Below are positions 27,312 through 35,214 of a DNA stretch of 50,885 nt, one piece after another. The notes under the pieces are model-generated. The model was given only the letters and a program-made list of their open reading frames with translations, was not told where the DNA came from and made no database searches. Position numbers and translations under genes: made by a program. Positions within the stretch are counted from its first letter, which is position 1; each line of letters starts with the position of its first letter. Source of the DNA: Bdellovibrio sp. ZAP7 (GTDB lineage: Bacteria > Bdellovibrionota > UBA1018 > CAIMNF01); contig CAMCGZ010000017.1 in NCBI GenBank assembly GCA_945874535.1, forward strand, positions 1-50,885. The letters run 5' to 3'.

Positions 27312-28073
27312 TCATTGGACCTTTCCGGCTTTGAACATCAGATATTGTGCGAAAGCGAGGATCATCAATCCACTCAGGATCTTGACCCGGTTCATCCATT
27401 GGCCGGCTCGTGGCAGTTTCTGGAGAGAACCCGCGAAGGCCGCGATCCCGATCAGAATGGTGCCCAGGCCGAGCGCGAAAAAAATCATGAGTCCCAGTCC
27501 GAGAATGACGGATTGGGTTTGCGCGATGAAGGCGAGGATGGCTGAAAGGACCGGAGTGGTGCAGGGAGCGGCAATGAAGCCCGAGGAAGCACCCAAAAAA
27601 AACGCACCGAGCAGGGTGGCCTCTTTTTCTGTGTTCCCGCGGGGACCCGATGCCAGGCCGATCTTCCGCTTGAAGCGATCCAATAGCGCTTGGGGGTCGA
27701 ATGGAATCACATCCATCATCATCAGGGCGGCAAGAGTCATGACCATCGCGAGACCGAGGTACCAACCGGAAGTGTTTGTCATGGCGCCAAAAACCTGACC
27801 GGTCAGTCCGGCCAGTACGCCGAGAAAAGCGTAGATAATCGCCATACCGAGGACGTAAGCGATCCCTCTGAGCAGGATTCCGCGCTTATTGCGCTCTTCA
27901 TGGTGGGTCTGGATTCCGCCGACCACTCCGATCGTGATGGGGATCATCGGATAAATGCACGGCGTGAGACTCGAGAGAATGCCTCCGAGGTAGGCCAGAG
28001 CAAGTGCGAGCAAGGCGCTGCTCCAAGAGCCGGAGCTCAGTAAATTTTGAAGACTTCCAGCGAGTTGATCCAT
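27312..28073 (-). CDS. ccdA: CcdA/DsbD-type transmembrane electron carrier
   Basis: A 253-aa membrane protein equal to the central domain of DsbD. The redox cysteines are C39 in LTPCIYPMIP and C171 in AAPCTTPVL. Six or more transmembrane segments are visible. Neither the N-terminal nor the C-terminal periplasmic domain of DsbD is present. It carries electrons from cytoplasmic thioredoxin to periplasmic partners. The start at 28073 (AGGG eight bases upstream) gives the family length; the frame is open further upstream, but that sequence is the antisense of the divergent peptide-binding protein. First gene of the disulfide operon. Confidence 0.92.
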   Translation of the reverse strand: MDQLAGSLQNLLSSGSWSSALLALALAYLGGILSSLTPCIYPMIPITIGVVGGIQTHHEERNKRGILLRGIAYVLGMAIIYAFLGVLAGLTGQVFGAMTNTSGWYLGLAMVMTLAALMMMDVIPFDPQALLDRFKRKIGLASGPRGNTEKEATLLGAFFLGASSGFIAAPCTTPVLSAILAFIAQTQSVILGLGLMIFFALGLGTILIGIAAFAGSLQKLPRAGQWMNRVKILSGLMILAFAQYLMFKAGKVQ

Positions 28074-28088
28074 GCTACCCTTTTTAAC

Positions 28089-29591
28089 ATGATCCAACGA
28101 TTCGTGACCAGTCTTGTTTTCTTGGGCCTTTGCGCGCAAGCGCTCGACTTTCCGGCGTTTTCCGCGACGCTGAATGTTCAACTTTCTGCAGAGCCGACAC
28201 AGTTCGACCCTCTGCTTCTCGAGGATGGAACCGGTCTCAAGATCGCGGCGAACACCTTCGGCACTCTCTTCGAGTACGATGGAAGAGGGGAGCGCTCGAA
28301 GAGTCTCGTCGAGACCTACGGTGTTTCTCGCGATCGCAAAGTGTATACCTTCAAGTTCAGGAAGGGGCTCATCTGGAGTGACGGAAAACCCTTTCATGCT
28401 TCACACTTTCTTCTTGCGGTGAAGCGTCTGGTCCAGTCGCCGGTACGGGCCGCACTCAGTGAATTGTTTCCGGAGATCGATCTGTCCGGCTCCCGCGTAG
28501 TCGATGCCAAAACCGCGGAGATCCGCCTGAAGCGAGCAGACAACCAGTTCCTGAACTGGCTCACGCTTCCTCCTTTTGCCCCGATCCGGGAGGACCTGAT
28601 CGAGCGTTATGGCAAAGGCCGGAACCCGGTTGCGCCCACGCTCGGGGCTTATGAGATTGTCGAGTACAAGCGGGAGTCGCACTTGCTGCTGAAGCGGAAT
28701 CCGCATTTTCATGCATTCCAGCCCGCCTCGGTTGAAGAAGTGAAAATCCGGTTTCTTGCGGAGGAGTCTTCTTTGCTCCCCTTGTTCAAGTCAGGGGCGA
28801 TCGACATCCTGAACAAGGTCCCTGTGCTGCAAGCCGAGGATATCGCAGAAATCGGAACGGTACGCGATGTGCCGGTCGAGGCGGTCACCTACCTGGCGTT
28901 CAATACCCGGAAGTCACCGTTCAACGAACTGAAGAATCGCCTGGCGATCCGGGATGCCTTGGCCGGGCAGAAAAAAATCGAACTGGCGCGTTTACTCAAG
29001 ACCGGCGAGGTGGCCGCACCCACCTTTCTGCCTTCGATTTTGATTCCGTCGGGAGCCGTTCGACGTGAGCGGATGCCGAACGGACCGAAAGTGAAGAGCG
29101 AAGTTTCGGTCCCGTGGATGATTCAGAGCGACATGAGCTCCCGGAACAAGACGATGCTCGAATATATCCAGAGCGAGATCAAGGATGAGCTCGGGTGGCG
29201 GCCGACTCTCGATCTGGTCGATTGGAAAGCTCACTATGCCCGACTGAAAACAGAGCCCGGCCAGATGTTCCGTTTCGGTTGGCAGAATCCGGTCAGTGAT
29301 CCCTATGTTGTCTACCAGGTCTTGACCTCGAAGAGTCCCAACAATTTCACGGGTTGGTCGAATGCGGAGTTCGATGAACTGGTGGAAGAGTTGAGACAAG
29401 AGATGAGGCAGGTCAAAAAATCAAAATTGATCAGTGATATCGAATTGATTCTCTGGGAGGAGGCACCGGTCGTACCGTTGCTGCATCAAAGATTGAAGTT
29501 CGCATATTCCAAACGGGTTTCAGGCTTCCGTGCGAACCCGTTCGGTGTAGTCATTTTCCGCGAAATCCGTCTCACGGAAGAAAAGAAGTGA
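28089..29591 (+). CDS. peptide ABC transporter substrate-binding protein (SBP_bac_5)
   Basis: A 500-aa periplasmic binding protein with signal peptide MIQRFVTSLVFLGLCAQALD, cleaved near FSA-T. Family features are LNVQLSAEPTQFDPLLLED, GTLFEYDGRGE, YTFKFRKGLIWSDGKPFHA and, near the end, FGWQNPVSDPYVVYQ and NFTGWSNAEFDELV. It would deliver oligopeptides to an Opp-type importer, but no permease is adjacent; oppD-oppF lie about 14 kb away. No Shine-Dalgarno is visible before ATG 28089. An alternative TTG start at 28047 would overlap the divergent ccdA start. Convergent with the DksA/TraR gene. Confidence 0.9.
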   Translation: MIQRFVTSLVFLGLCAQALDFPAFSATLNVQLSAEPTQFDPLLLEDGTGLKIAANTFGTLFEYDGRGERSKSLVETYGVSRDRKVYTFKFRKGLIWSDGKPFHASHFLLAVKRLVQSPVRAALSELFPEIDLSGSRVVDAKTAEIRLKRADNQFLNWLTLPPFAPIREDLIERYGKGRNPVAPTLGAYEIVEYKRESHLLLKRNPHFHAFQPASVEEVKIRFLAEESSLLPLFKSGAIDILNKVPVLQAEDIAEIGTVRDVPVEAVTYLAFNTRKSPFNELKNRLAIRDALAGQKKIELARLLKTGEVAAPTFLPSILIPSGAVRRERMPNGPKVKSEVSVPWMIQSDMSSRNKTMLEYIQSEIKDELGWRPTLDLVDWKAHYARLKTEPGQMFRFGWQNPVSDPYVVYQVLTSKSPNNFTGWSNAEFDELVEELRQEMRQVKKSKLISDIELILWEEAPVVPLLHQRLKFAYSKRVSGFRANPFGVVIFREIRLTEEKK

Positions 29592-29598
29592 CAGCGGA

Positions 29599-29952
29599 TC
29601 AGGCGTAAAAGCGCTTTTTGCGCTCGTTTTGCTCCTGACAAATCACACAATGAGTTGAGGCCGGATTGGCCAGAAGCCGACCCGAGTGGATCGGTTCGTC
29701 GCAGGTTTCGCAAAGTCCGAAAGTTCCGTCGTCGATCTTCCGGAGTGCGGTATCGATCTTGGCGATGCGGATCCTCTCCTGGTGTCTCTGTTTCAGGATC
29801 AGGCTTTGCTGGATTTCGCTTGCGGCGAGGTCGGCTTCATCCGGAAGGTCATCGGAAGAGATGTTGAGTTCATTCTCGATGCTTTTTCTGGAATGAGCGA
29901 GCAGGCGTTCACGTTCGGCAGATAAGGTGCTTTTGAATGTTTGTACGTCCAT
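29599..29952 (-). CDS. DksA/TraR family zinc-finger transcription factor
   Basis: A 117-aa protein with an N-terminal coiled coil (about residues 1-75) that contains DDLPDEADLAASE. The C-terminal four-Cys zinc finger has C81, C84, C102 and C105. DksA-type proteins insert the coiled coil into the RNA polymerase secondary channel and tune transcription with ppGpp. The D-x-x-D-x-A tip (DEADLAA) is present. It is shorter than E. coli DksA (151 aa), so it may be a paralogue. The start at 29952 is chosen because GGGGA precedes it and the coiled coil begins there. Confidence 0.92.
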   Translation of the reverse strand: MDVQTFKSTLSAERERLLAHSRKSIENELNISSDDLPDEADLAASEIQQSLILKQRHQERIRIAKIDTALRKIDDGTFGLCETCDEPIHSGRLLANPASTHCVICQEQNERKKRFYA

Positions 29953-30059
29953 TTTAATTCCCCGGTTAAAACAGTTTCTGTGACAATCCATTCCGGTTCT
30001 GACGCGATACAGCACCCGAGGCATCCGTTTCTAGGGTTGCGCGGGCCCATCCTTGGGCG

Positions 30060-30089
30060 TTTTGACTTTCCCCGTCGGGAGCGTCAAAA
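30060..30089. repeat. inverted repeat TTTTGAC-N16-GTCAAAA in the dksA-glmU divergent region
   Basis: Perfect 7-bp arms at 30060-30066 and 30083-30089 enclose an inner TCCC/GGGA pair (30069-30072, 30077-30080). The element can fold as a two-part hairpin. It lies in the 298-bp gap between the divergent DksA-like gene and glmU. It may be an operator or leader structure. Apart from AT-rich stretches around TATAAG near 30111, I see nothing else definite in the gap. Confidence 0.45.
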
Positions 30090-30250
30090 ATGAGTCGGTG
30101 CACTACGGATATAAGTTTATCTAAGATGGTTCAACTAATTTAGCGTGAAGATTTCCTTGAATGAACCATAAAAGTCGGATTTTGCGCAGCGGGTTGTTCG
30201 GACCAAAAAAGAGCGGAAAAATGATGCAAAATGAGGATAAGGTAGGCGGC

Positions 30251-31690
30251 ATGAAATCCGCTTCAAAACCCCGCACCGCTGTGATCATTCTCGCTGCCGG
30301 CCTTGGAAAGAGAATGGCTTCCTCCTTACCGAAAGTCCTCATTCCGGTCTGCGGTCGGCCGATGCTTTTCCAGATTCTCGACCGCCTTCAAGAGGTCGCC
30401 CCCGGGACTCGGGTGAATCTCGTGGTCGGTCACCAGAAAGAGCGCGTGATCGAGTCGGTGGCGGTGGAGAGGTATGAACTCAAGATCGACTTTACCGAGC
30501 AATCAGAGCAGAAGGGCACGGGTCATGCAGTCCGCTGTGCGATGGAGTCCGATTGGGGTGCAGCCACACTCAAGGCGAAGGAAGATGTTCTCGTTTTACC
30601 GGGTGATCTTCCGCTCATCACCGGAGATTTGATCCGGGACATGCTCGAACCCCTGAAGCGCGGCTCTGCCATGCGACTCCTCACGGCGACTCTGCCCGAT
30701 CCGACCGGATACGGCCGGATTGTCCGGAAGGGCAAAGCGGGTTCCGTTCTCAGGATTGTCGAAGAAAAAGACGCCACTCCACGTGAGAAACTCCTGAACG
30801 AAGTGGGCGTTTCCATCTATACTTTCGCGCCCCAGTTTCTCGCCACCGGCGTCGCATCCCTGAAGAATACCAATGCGCAGAAAGAGTACTACCTCACTGA
30901 CTTGATCGCCCAAGCGGTTTCAAAAAAGCGAACCATCGAGACTCTGAGTTGGGAATCTCCGGACGATGTCCGCGGAGTGAATAATCCTTACGAGCTTTCT
31001 CTGGCGGCAGATCTTCTCAATGCGAGAATCCTGAAAGGGCATGCGCTGAACGGAGTCCGGTTCGTTTCCTTGCACTCCTGTCGCATCGAACCCTGCGTAA
31101 GAATCGAACCCGATGTGACGATTTATCCGGGAGTCATTCTTGAGGGGCAGACCCGGATCGGAAAAGGGACCGTGATCGGGCCGAATTCGCTTCTTAAGAA
31201 TACGACAGTCGGAGAGGGCGTTGAAATCAAGTCGGGAACCGTAGCGGAGGAGTCCGTGATCGGGAATTCAGTGAAGGTGGGGCCCTATGCCCACCTCCGT
31301 CCCGGGAGTGCGGTCCGGCAAGGAGCTAAAATCGGTAATTTCGTCGAGCTCAAAAAAACGGTTATCGGAGAAAACACTTCGGTGGCCCACCTCAGCTATC
31401 TTGGCGATGCCGAAGTCGGCAAAAATGTGAATATCGGATGCGGATTCATCACCTGCAATTTTGACGGCCGGATCATCGATGGGAGTCGAAAACATAAGAC
31501 TGTCATCGAGGATGAAGTGTTCGTCGGCAGTGATTGTCAAACCGTGGCGCCCGTGACGCTCAAGCGAGGTTCCTTCGTTGCCTCTGGGTCAACGATCACC
31601 GAAACGGTCGAAGCGGATGCGCTCGCCATTGCCCGGACCCGCCAGGTAGTGAAGCCAGGATATGCTAAAAAACTGCGCGGTCAGGGATGA
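30251..31690 (+). CDS. glmU: bifunctional N-acetylglucosamine-1-P uridyltransferase / GlcN-1-P acetyltransferase
   Basis: A 479-aa enzyme making UDP-GlcNAc for peptidoglycan and LPS. The N-terminal uridyltransferase has LAAGLGKRMASSLPKVL (the usual GTRM is GKRM here), QKGTGHAV and LPGDLPLI. The C-terminal left-handed beta-helix has hexapeptide repeats (VTIYPGVILEGQTRIGKGTV) and the acetyltransferase blocks GPYAHLRPGS, NFVELKK and GDAEVGKNVNIGCG. ATG 30251 is chosen for the AAGGTAGG just upstream; the frame is open to 30161 but that part is not family sequence. Overlaps pcrA by four bases. Confidence 0.96.
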   Translation: MKSASKPRTAVIILAAGLGKRMASSLPKVLIPVCGRPMLFQILDRLQEVAPGTRVNLVVGHQKERVIESVAVERYELKIDFTEQSEQKGTGHAVRCAMESDWGAATLKAKEDVLVLPGDLPLITGDLIRDMLEPLKRGSAMRLLTATLPDPTGYGRIVRKGKAGSVLRIVEEKDATPREKLLNEVGVSIYTFAPQFLATGVASLKNTNAQKEYYLTDLIAQAVSKKRTIETLSWESPDDVRGVNNPYELSLAADLLNARILKGHALNGVRFVSLHSCRIEPCVRIEPDVTIYPGVILEGQTRIGKGTVIGPNSLLKNTTVGEGVEIKSGTVAEESVIGNSVKVGPYAHLRPGSAVRQGAKIGNFVELKKTVIGENTSVAHLSYLGDAEVGKNVNIGCGFITCNFDGRIIDGSRKHKTVIEDEVFVGSDCQTVAPVTLKRGSFVASGSTITETVEADALAIARTRQVVKPGYAKKLRGQG

Positions 31691-33798
31691 GCATGGATCG
31701 GGAACTTGATTTCGATTTTGATTGGAACCCTGAGGACTTTCAGGCGCGTGAAGAAAACGAGAAGCCGGCTCCTGCGTTTGTGAATCGTTTGAACGATCCC
31801 CAGCGCGAAGCGGTCCTCACTACCGATGGGCCCTTGCTGGTTTTAGCTGGAGCAGGCTCCGGAAAAACCAAAATGCTGACGAGTCGGATTGCCTACTTGA
31901 TCTCCCACCTCGGGGTGCGTCCCTGGCAAATCCTGGCTGTGACCTTCACCAACAAGGCGGCGGGCGAAATGCGGGAGCGCGTGCATACCTTGCTCGAAGA
32001 ACAGGGGATGAATCGTCATGAGGTTCAAGGACCGCTCGATATCGGAACCTTCCATGCCATTTGTGCGCGGATTTTGCGGCGTGAGGCTCAGCGGTTGCCC
32101 TTCACCAAGCCTTTTGTGATTTATGATGACAGCGATCAGTTATCGCTTTTGAAGTCTATCGTGAAACAGATGAATCTCGACGAGAAGATCTACCCTCCGA
32201 AGAGTTTTCAATACGCGATCAACCGGCTCAAGTGCGATGCCTTGGAGCCTTCCGACCCGCTGGCCAAAACGGGGCGAGGGATCGACCGGAAGCTTTCCGA
32301 GGTTTACGAGATTTATCAGAAAGCGATGATCGAGAACAATGCTCTCGATTTCGGCGAAATGATCACTCTCACTTATCGCTTGCTCCGGGATCACGCCGAC
32401 ATCCGGGAGAAGTATCAGCGTCGCTACCGCTACATCCATGTGGATGAGTACCAGGACACCAACCGAGCCCAGTACCTGCTGCTTTCCTTGCTCGGGAGCC
32501 CCAAGCACGGCAGTCACGGGAATATCTGTGTGGTCGGAGATGAGGATCAATCCATCTACGGATGGCGGGGTGCCGACATCAAAAACATTCTCGATTTCGA
32601 ACGGGAGTATCCCGGCGCCCATGTGGTGAAGCTCGAACAGAATTACCGGTCCACCCAGACTATCGTGGAGGCGGCCTCGGCCCTGATTGCGAACAATACC
32701 CAGCGTAAAAACAAGAAACTTTTCAGCGAGCAGGAGGTCGGTTGCCGGATTGCGCGTATCCAGTGTCCGGACGACCGCTTCGAGGCTGAGTGGGTGGTGC
32801 GCGAAATCAAGCGTCTGACCCAGGAGTTTCCCGAATTATCTTTGGATGAATTCGCCGTTTTTTACCGGACTCACGCCCAGTCTCGCTTAGTGGAAGAGTA
32901 CCTCCGTCAGGCGCGACTCCCCTACAAGGTGGTCGGTGGTCTCCGGTTCTTCGATCGGAAAGAGATCAAGGATGTCATGGCCTACCTCAGGCTCGTCTAC
33001 AACAGTTCCGATTCGATCTCTTTCAAACGCATTGTCAACGTTCCTGCTCGGGGGATCGGTAAAACCACTCTCGACAAGCTCGATGCGGCATGGGGTCAGC
33101 AAGGGGCACTCTGGGATTTTTTTGCAAAAGAAATGCGTGAGCCGACGGTTTTCTCCGGCAAGACTCTGAAAAAGCTCCAGGACTTCAAGCGTGCCGTCGA
33201 CTCCTGGATCGACGCCCAGCCATCGATGCTGGTGAGTGAACTGTACCACCGGATTCTCGATGAGACCCGTTACGTCGAGGAGCTCAAGGCCGAAGGCTCG
33301 GATGAGGCACTCGAAAGGGTAGACAACCTCGAGGAGTTCAATTCGGTCGTTCTCGAATTCGAAGAGCGCGAGCTCCAAGGGCTTTCCAAAGAGGAGATCG
33401 AGCGACGGAAGCCGCTCCTCCTCGGGCGGTTTCTCGAGCAGACCACCCTCGCCGAATCCCCCGATACCGACGGAGTGGCGACCAGTGTTCAGCTCATGAC
33501 CTTTCATGCCTGCAAGGGGCTCGAGTTCCCGGTGGTATTCATGCTCGGGGTCGAGGAGGGATTGTTCCCTTCGGTGCATGGAGACGAAACGGAAGAAGAG
33601 CAAGAAGAGGTCGAGGAAGAGCGACGGCTCTGTTACGTGGGAATGACCCGGGCCCGCGAACGCTTGTACATGTCCCACGCCTCGTTCCGGAGGGTGTGGG
33701 GAGATCTCCTGTACCAGTACCCTGCGAGATTCTTCAAGGAGATCCCCGAGAAGTTCGTCGAAGTCCGTGATTTCTCCAAGAACGCCGGCAGGTTCTGA
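31687..33798 (+). CDS. pcrA: UvrD/PcrA-type superfamily 1 DNA helicase
   Basis: A 703-aa 3'-to-5' DNA helicase. The Q-motif LNDPQREAV and Walker A AGAGSGKT (K60) are followed by motif Ia TFTNKAAGEMRERV, motif II VDEYQDTN, motif III GDEDQSIYGWRGA, motif IV NYRSTQ, motif V MTFHACKGLEFPVVF and motif VI YVGMTRARERLYM. It works in repair and in clearing stalled complexes. The first 30 residues are an acidic extension (ELDFDFDWNPEDF) not typical of the family. Start overlaps glmU by four bases. Convergent with the next gene. Confidence 0.95.
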   Translation: MSMDRELDFDFDWNPEDFQAREENEKPAPAFVNRLNDPQREAVLTTDGPLLVLAGAGSGKTKMLTSRIAYLISHLGVRPWQILAVTFTNKAAGEMRERVHTLLEEQGMNRHEVQGPLDIGTFHAICARILRREAQRLPFTKPFVIYDDSDQLSLLKSIVKQMNLDEKIYPPKSFQYAINRLKCDALEPSDPLAKTGRGIDRKLSEVYEIYQKAMIENNALDFGEMITLTYRLLRDHADIREKYQRRYRYIHVDEYQDTNRAQYLLLSLLGSPKHGSHGNICVVGDEDQSIYGWRGADIKNILDFEREYPGAHVVKLEQNYRSTQTIVEAASALIANNTQRKNKKLFSEQEVGCRIARIQCPDDRFEAEWVVREIKRLTQEFPELSLDEFAVFYRTHAQSRLVEEYLRQARLPYKVVGGLRFFDRKEIKDVMAYLRLVYNSSDSISFKRIVNVPARGIGKTTLDKLDAAWGQQGALWDFFAKEMREPTVFSGKTLKKLQDFKRAVDSWIDAQPSMLVSELYHRILDETRYVEELKAEGSDEALERVDNLEEFNSVVLEFEERELQGLSKEEIERRKPLLLGRFLEQTTLAESPDTDGVATSVQLMTFHACKGLEFPVVFMLGVEEGLFPSVHGDETEEEQEEVEEERRLCYVGMTRARERLYMSHASFRRVWGDLLYQYPARFFKEIPEKFVEVRDFSKNAGRF

Positions 33799-33801
33799 TC
33801 G

Positions 33802-34386
33802 TCAATCCACCCGTTTCAGCCAGATGTGGATATCGTGGGGAGCGGTCTCCTGACCCCCGAAATAAGGATAAAGCTTAAAGCCCTGCATCTTGTTTTTCGA
33901 GCAGTTCCGGCTCATGACGACACGCTTACCCTTGTAATAAAAGGCATATTTTCCGGATTCGAGGGCAATGGTGCCTTCCGAAACCTCTCCCGGGTAGGTG
34001 GTTCCGAGGTCCTGAAAAGAGTGAATGCCGTTGTGATCCACAAAGGCCAGGATCTCGATTTTCGAAGTTGCCGGGTTCCAACGCCAGCCGAATCGGGCGC
34101 TGTTTTGTTGGGGGTCGAGGGCATTGCAATCGGTGAACCCGAACAACTTGTTCACATCCCATTGGTTCTCAGGACTTTGGAATTGGTAAATCGCTCCGTC
34201 GTCGAGCTTGAAGCTCACTTTCAGCGTTTTTCCTTTGAAGTAGCCGAGATGGATTCCGCTGCTGTGTTTGCCCTTCTTGATTTTGTAGGTCTTGCCCTGT
34301 TTGCAGTAGGCCTGGCTTTCAGAGCTTGTGGTCAAAGCCAGTAAAGAAGCCAAGAGGAGGGCAGTCAGTCGAAAGGGGGTTCTCAT
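33802..34386 (-). CDS. conserved secreted protein with NSARFGWRW and PYFGG motifs
   Basis: A 194-aa protein with a signal peptide (MRTPFRLTALLLASLLAL, cleavage near SQA-Y). Motifs include GIHLGYFKGKTLKVSFKLD, NKLFGFTDCNALD, NSARFGWRW, KIEILAFVDHNGIHSF and, near the end, LYPYFGGQETAPHDIHIWL. I recall similar uncharacterised proteins in Bacteroidetes sharing these blocks; this is memory, not a search. The pattern of beta strands suggests a jelly-roll or similar fold. Function unknown. It lies downstream of the rhodanese gene on the same strand with a hairpin between them. Confidence 0.85.
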   Translation of the reverse strand: MRTPFRLTALLLASLLALTTSSESQAYCKQGKTYKIKKGKHSSGIHLGYFKGKTLKVSFKLDDGAIYQFQSPENQWDVNKLFGFTDCNALDPQQNSARFGWRWNPATSKIEILAFVDHNGIHSFQDLGTTYPGEVSEGTIALESGKYAFYYKGKRVVMSRNCSKNKMQGFKLYPYFGGQETAPHDIHIWLKRVD

Positions 34387-34455
34387 GACAGGTCATTTTG
34401 CAAGGTTCATGCCCTTAAAAACTCCAATCATTCCAAGATTCCAGATAGGGGAGGG

Positions 34456-34472
34456 TGTCTACTTCGTAGACA
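34456..34472. repeat. perfect 7-bp hairpin TGTCTAC-TTC-GTAGACA
   Basis: The arms at 34456-34462 and 34466-34472 are exact complements around a 3-base loop. It lies 11 bases past the stop of the minus-strand rhodanese gene and about 70 bases before the next gene start. There is no T-run after it, so it could be a processing site, a weak terminator or an operator. Confidence 0.5.
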
Positions 34473-34483
34473 TCTGATCGGAT

Positions 34484-34801
34484 TCAGCGTTCGACCGGGT
34501 AGCCGGCTTCTTGCCAATCGGGGAAGCCACCGTCGTCCACGCAAACCAGGTTTTTGAGCCCCTGGATCTCGAGCATCTGGCCTGCCATTTGGGCTCGCGC
34601 TCCCGCCCGGCAGTAGATGTACACGGTCTGAAAAGGGCGGAGTTCGTCATGATGCCTCATGACCACGTCCACCGGGATATTGCGGGCTCCGGGGATGCGT
34701 CCTTCCGAAAATTCGCCCGGGGTCCGGACATCGAGTACCAGGGTGTTCGGGGTCGGGGATTGCAGGCTGGCATGAAGCTCGGGAATGGTCATGAATTGCA
34801 T
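34484..34801 (-). CDS. rhodanese-like sulfurtransferase domain protein
   Basis: A 105-aa single rhodanese domain: LVLDVRTPGEFSEGRIPGARNIP, then the active-site loop Y-C64-RAGAR, and VDDGGFPDWQEAGYP at the end. The catalytic Cys is present, so sulfur transfer (thiosulfate or persulfide as donor) is possible. The true partner is unknown. Starts at 34801 or 34792 both lack a clear Shine-Dalgarno; an upstream GTG at 34834 is not supported by one either. Divergent from gatC. Confidence 0.9.
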   Translation of the reverse strand: MQFMTIPELHASLQSPTPNTLVLDVRTPGEFSEGRIPGARNIPVDVVMRHHDELRPFQTVYIYCRAGARAQMAGQMLEIQGLKNLVCVDDGGFPDWQEAGYPVER

Positions 34802-34885
34802 ATCTTGATCTCTACATCGTGATGCGCTGCGCACTCAAGGAAAGGGGTCGTCAGGGGGGTGTTTTTATGGCAATTCTAGGGGCTT

Positions 34886-35188
34886 ATGATCGAAGTCAAT
34901 GAAGCCCTGATCCGGAAAGTGGCGGAGCTCTCCCGCCTGGAACTCAACGATGCAGAAATCGCCGAATACGTGAAGTCGATCGGCGACATCCTGAAACACG
35001 TGGACCAGCTCTCGCAGGTGAACACCGAAGGGGTGGAACCGATGGTGTACGGAGTGGATGAGGTCCTGCGACTCCGGCCTGATCAGGCTGAGGATTTCGG
35101 CAAGGATGCCCAAGGGCATCCGAAGGTGCTCTCCTGCGCCCCCGAAGTCATGTACGACGGGTTCAAAGTTCCACAAATCATCGGATAG
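34886..35188 (+). CDS. gatC: Asp/Glu-tRNA(Asn/Gln) amidotransferase subunit C
   Basis: A 100-aa GatC, which ties GatA and GatB together. Family features: RKVAELSRLELNDAEIAEY at the start, the middle HVDQLSQVNTEGVEPM and the end LSCAPEVMYDGFKVPQII. The start has TAGGGG upstream. First gene of gatC-gatA-gatB. Confidence 0.96.
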   Translation: MIEVNEALIRKVAELSRLELNDAEIAEYVKSIGDILKHVDQLSQVNTEGVEPMVYGVDEVLRLRPDQAEDFGKDAQGHPKVLSCAPEVMYDGFKVPQIIG

Positions 35189-35214
35189 CAGTTCATCGGG
35201 TAAACGAGGCAAGC

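Noticed and set aside
27312-28397. Longer ccdA frame reaching 28397
   Set aside because: The upstream 108 codons are antisense to the signal peptide and domain of the peptide-binding protein; the family begins at 28073.
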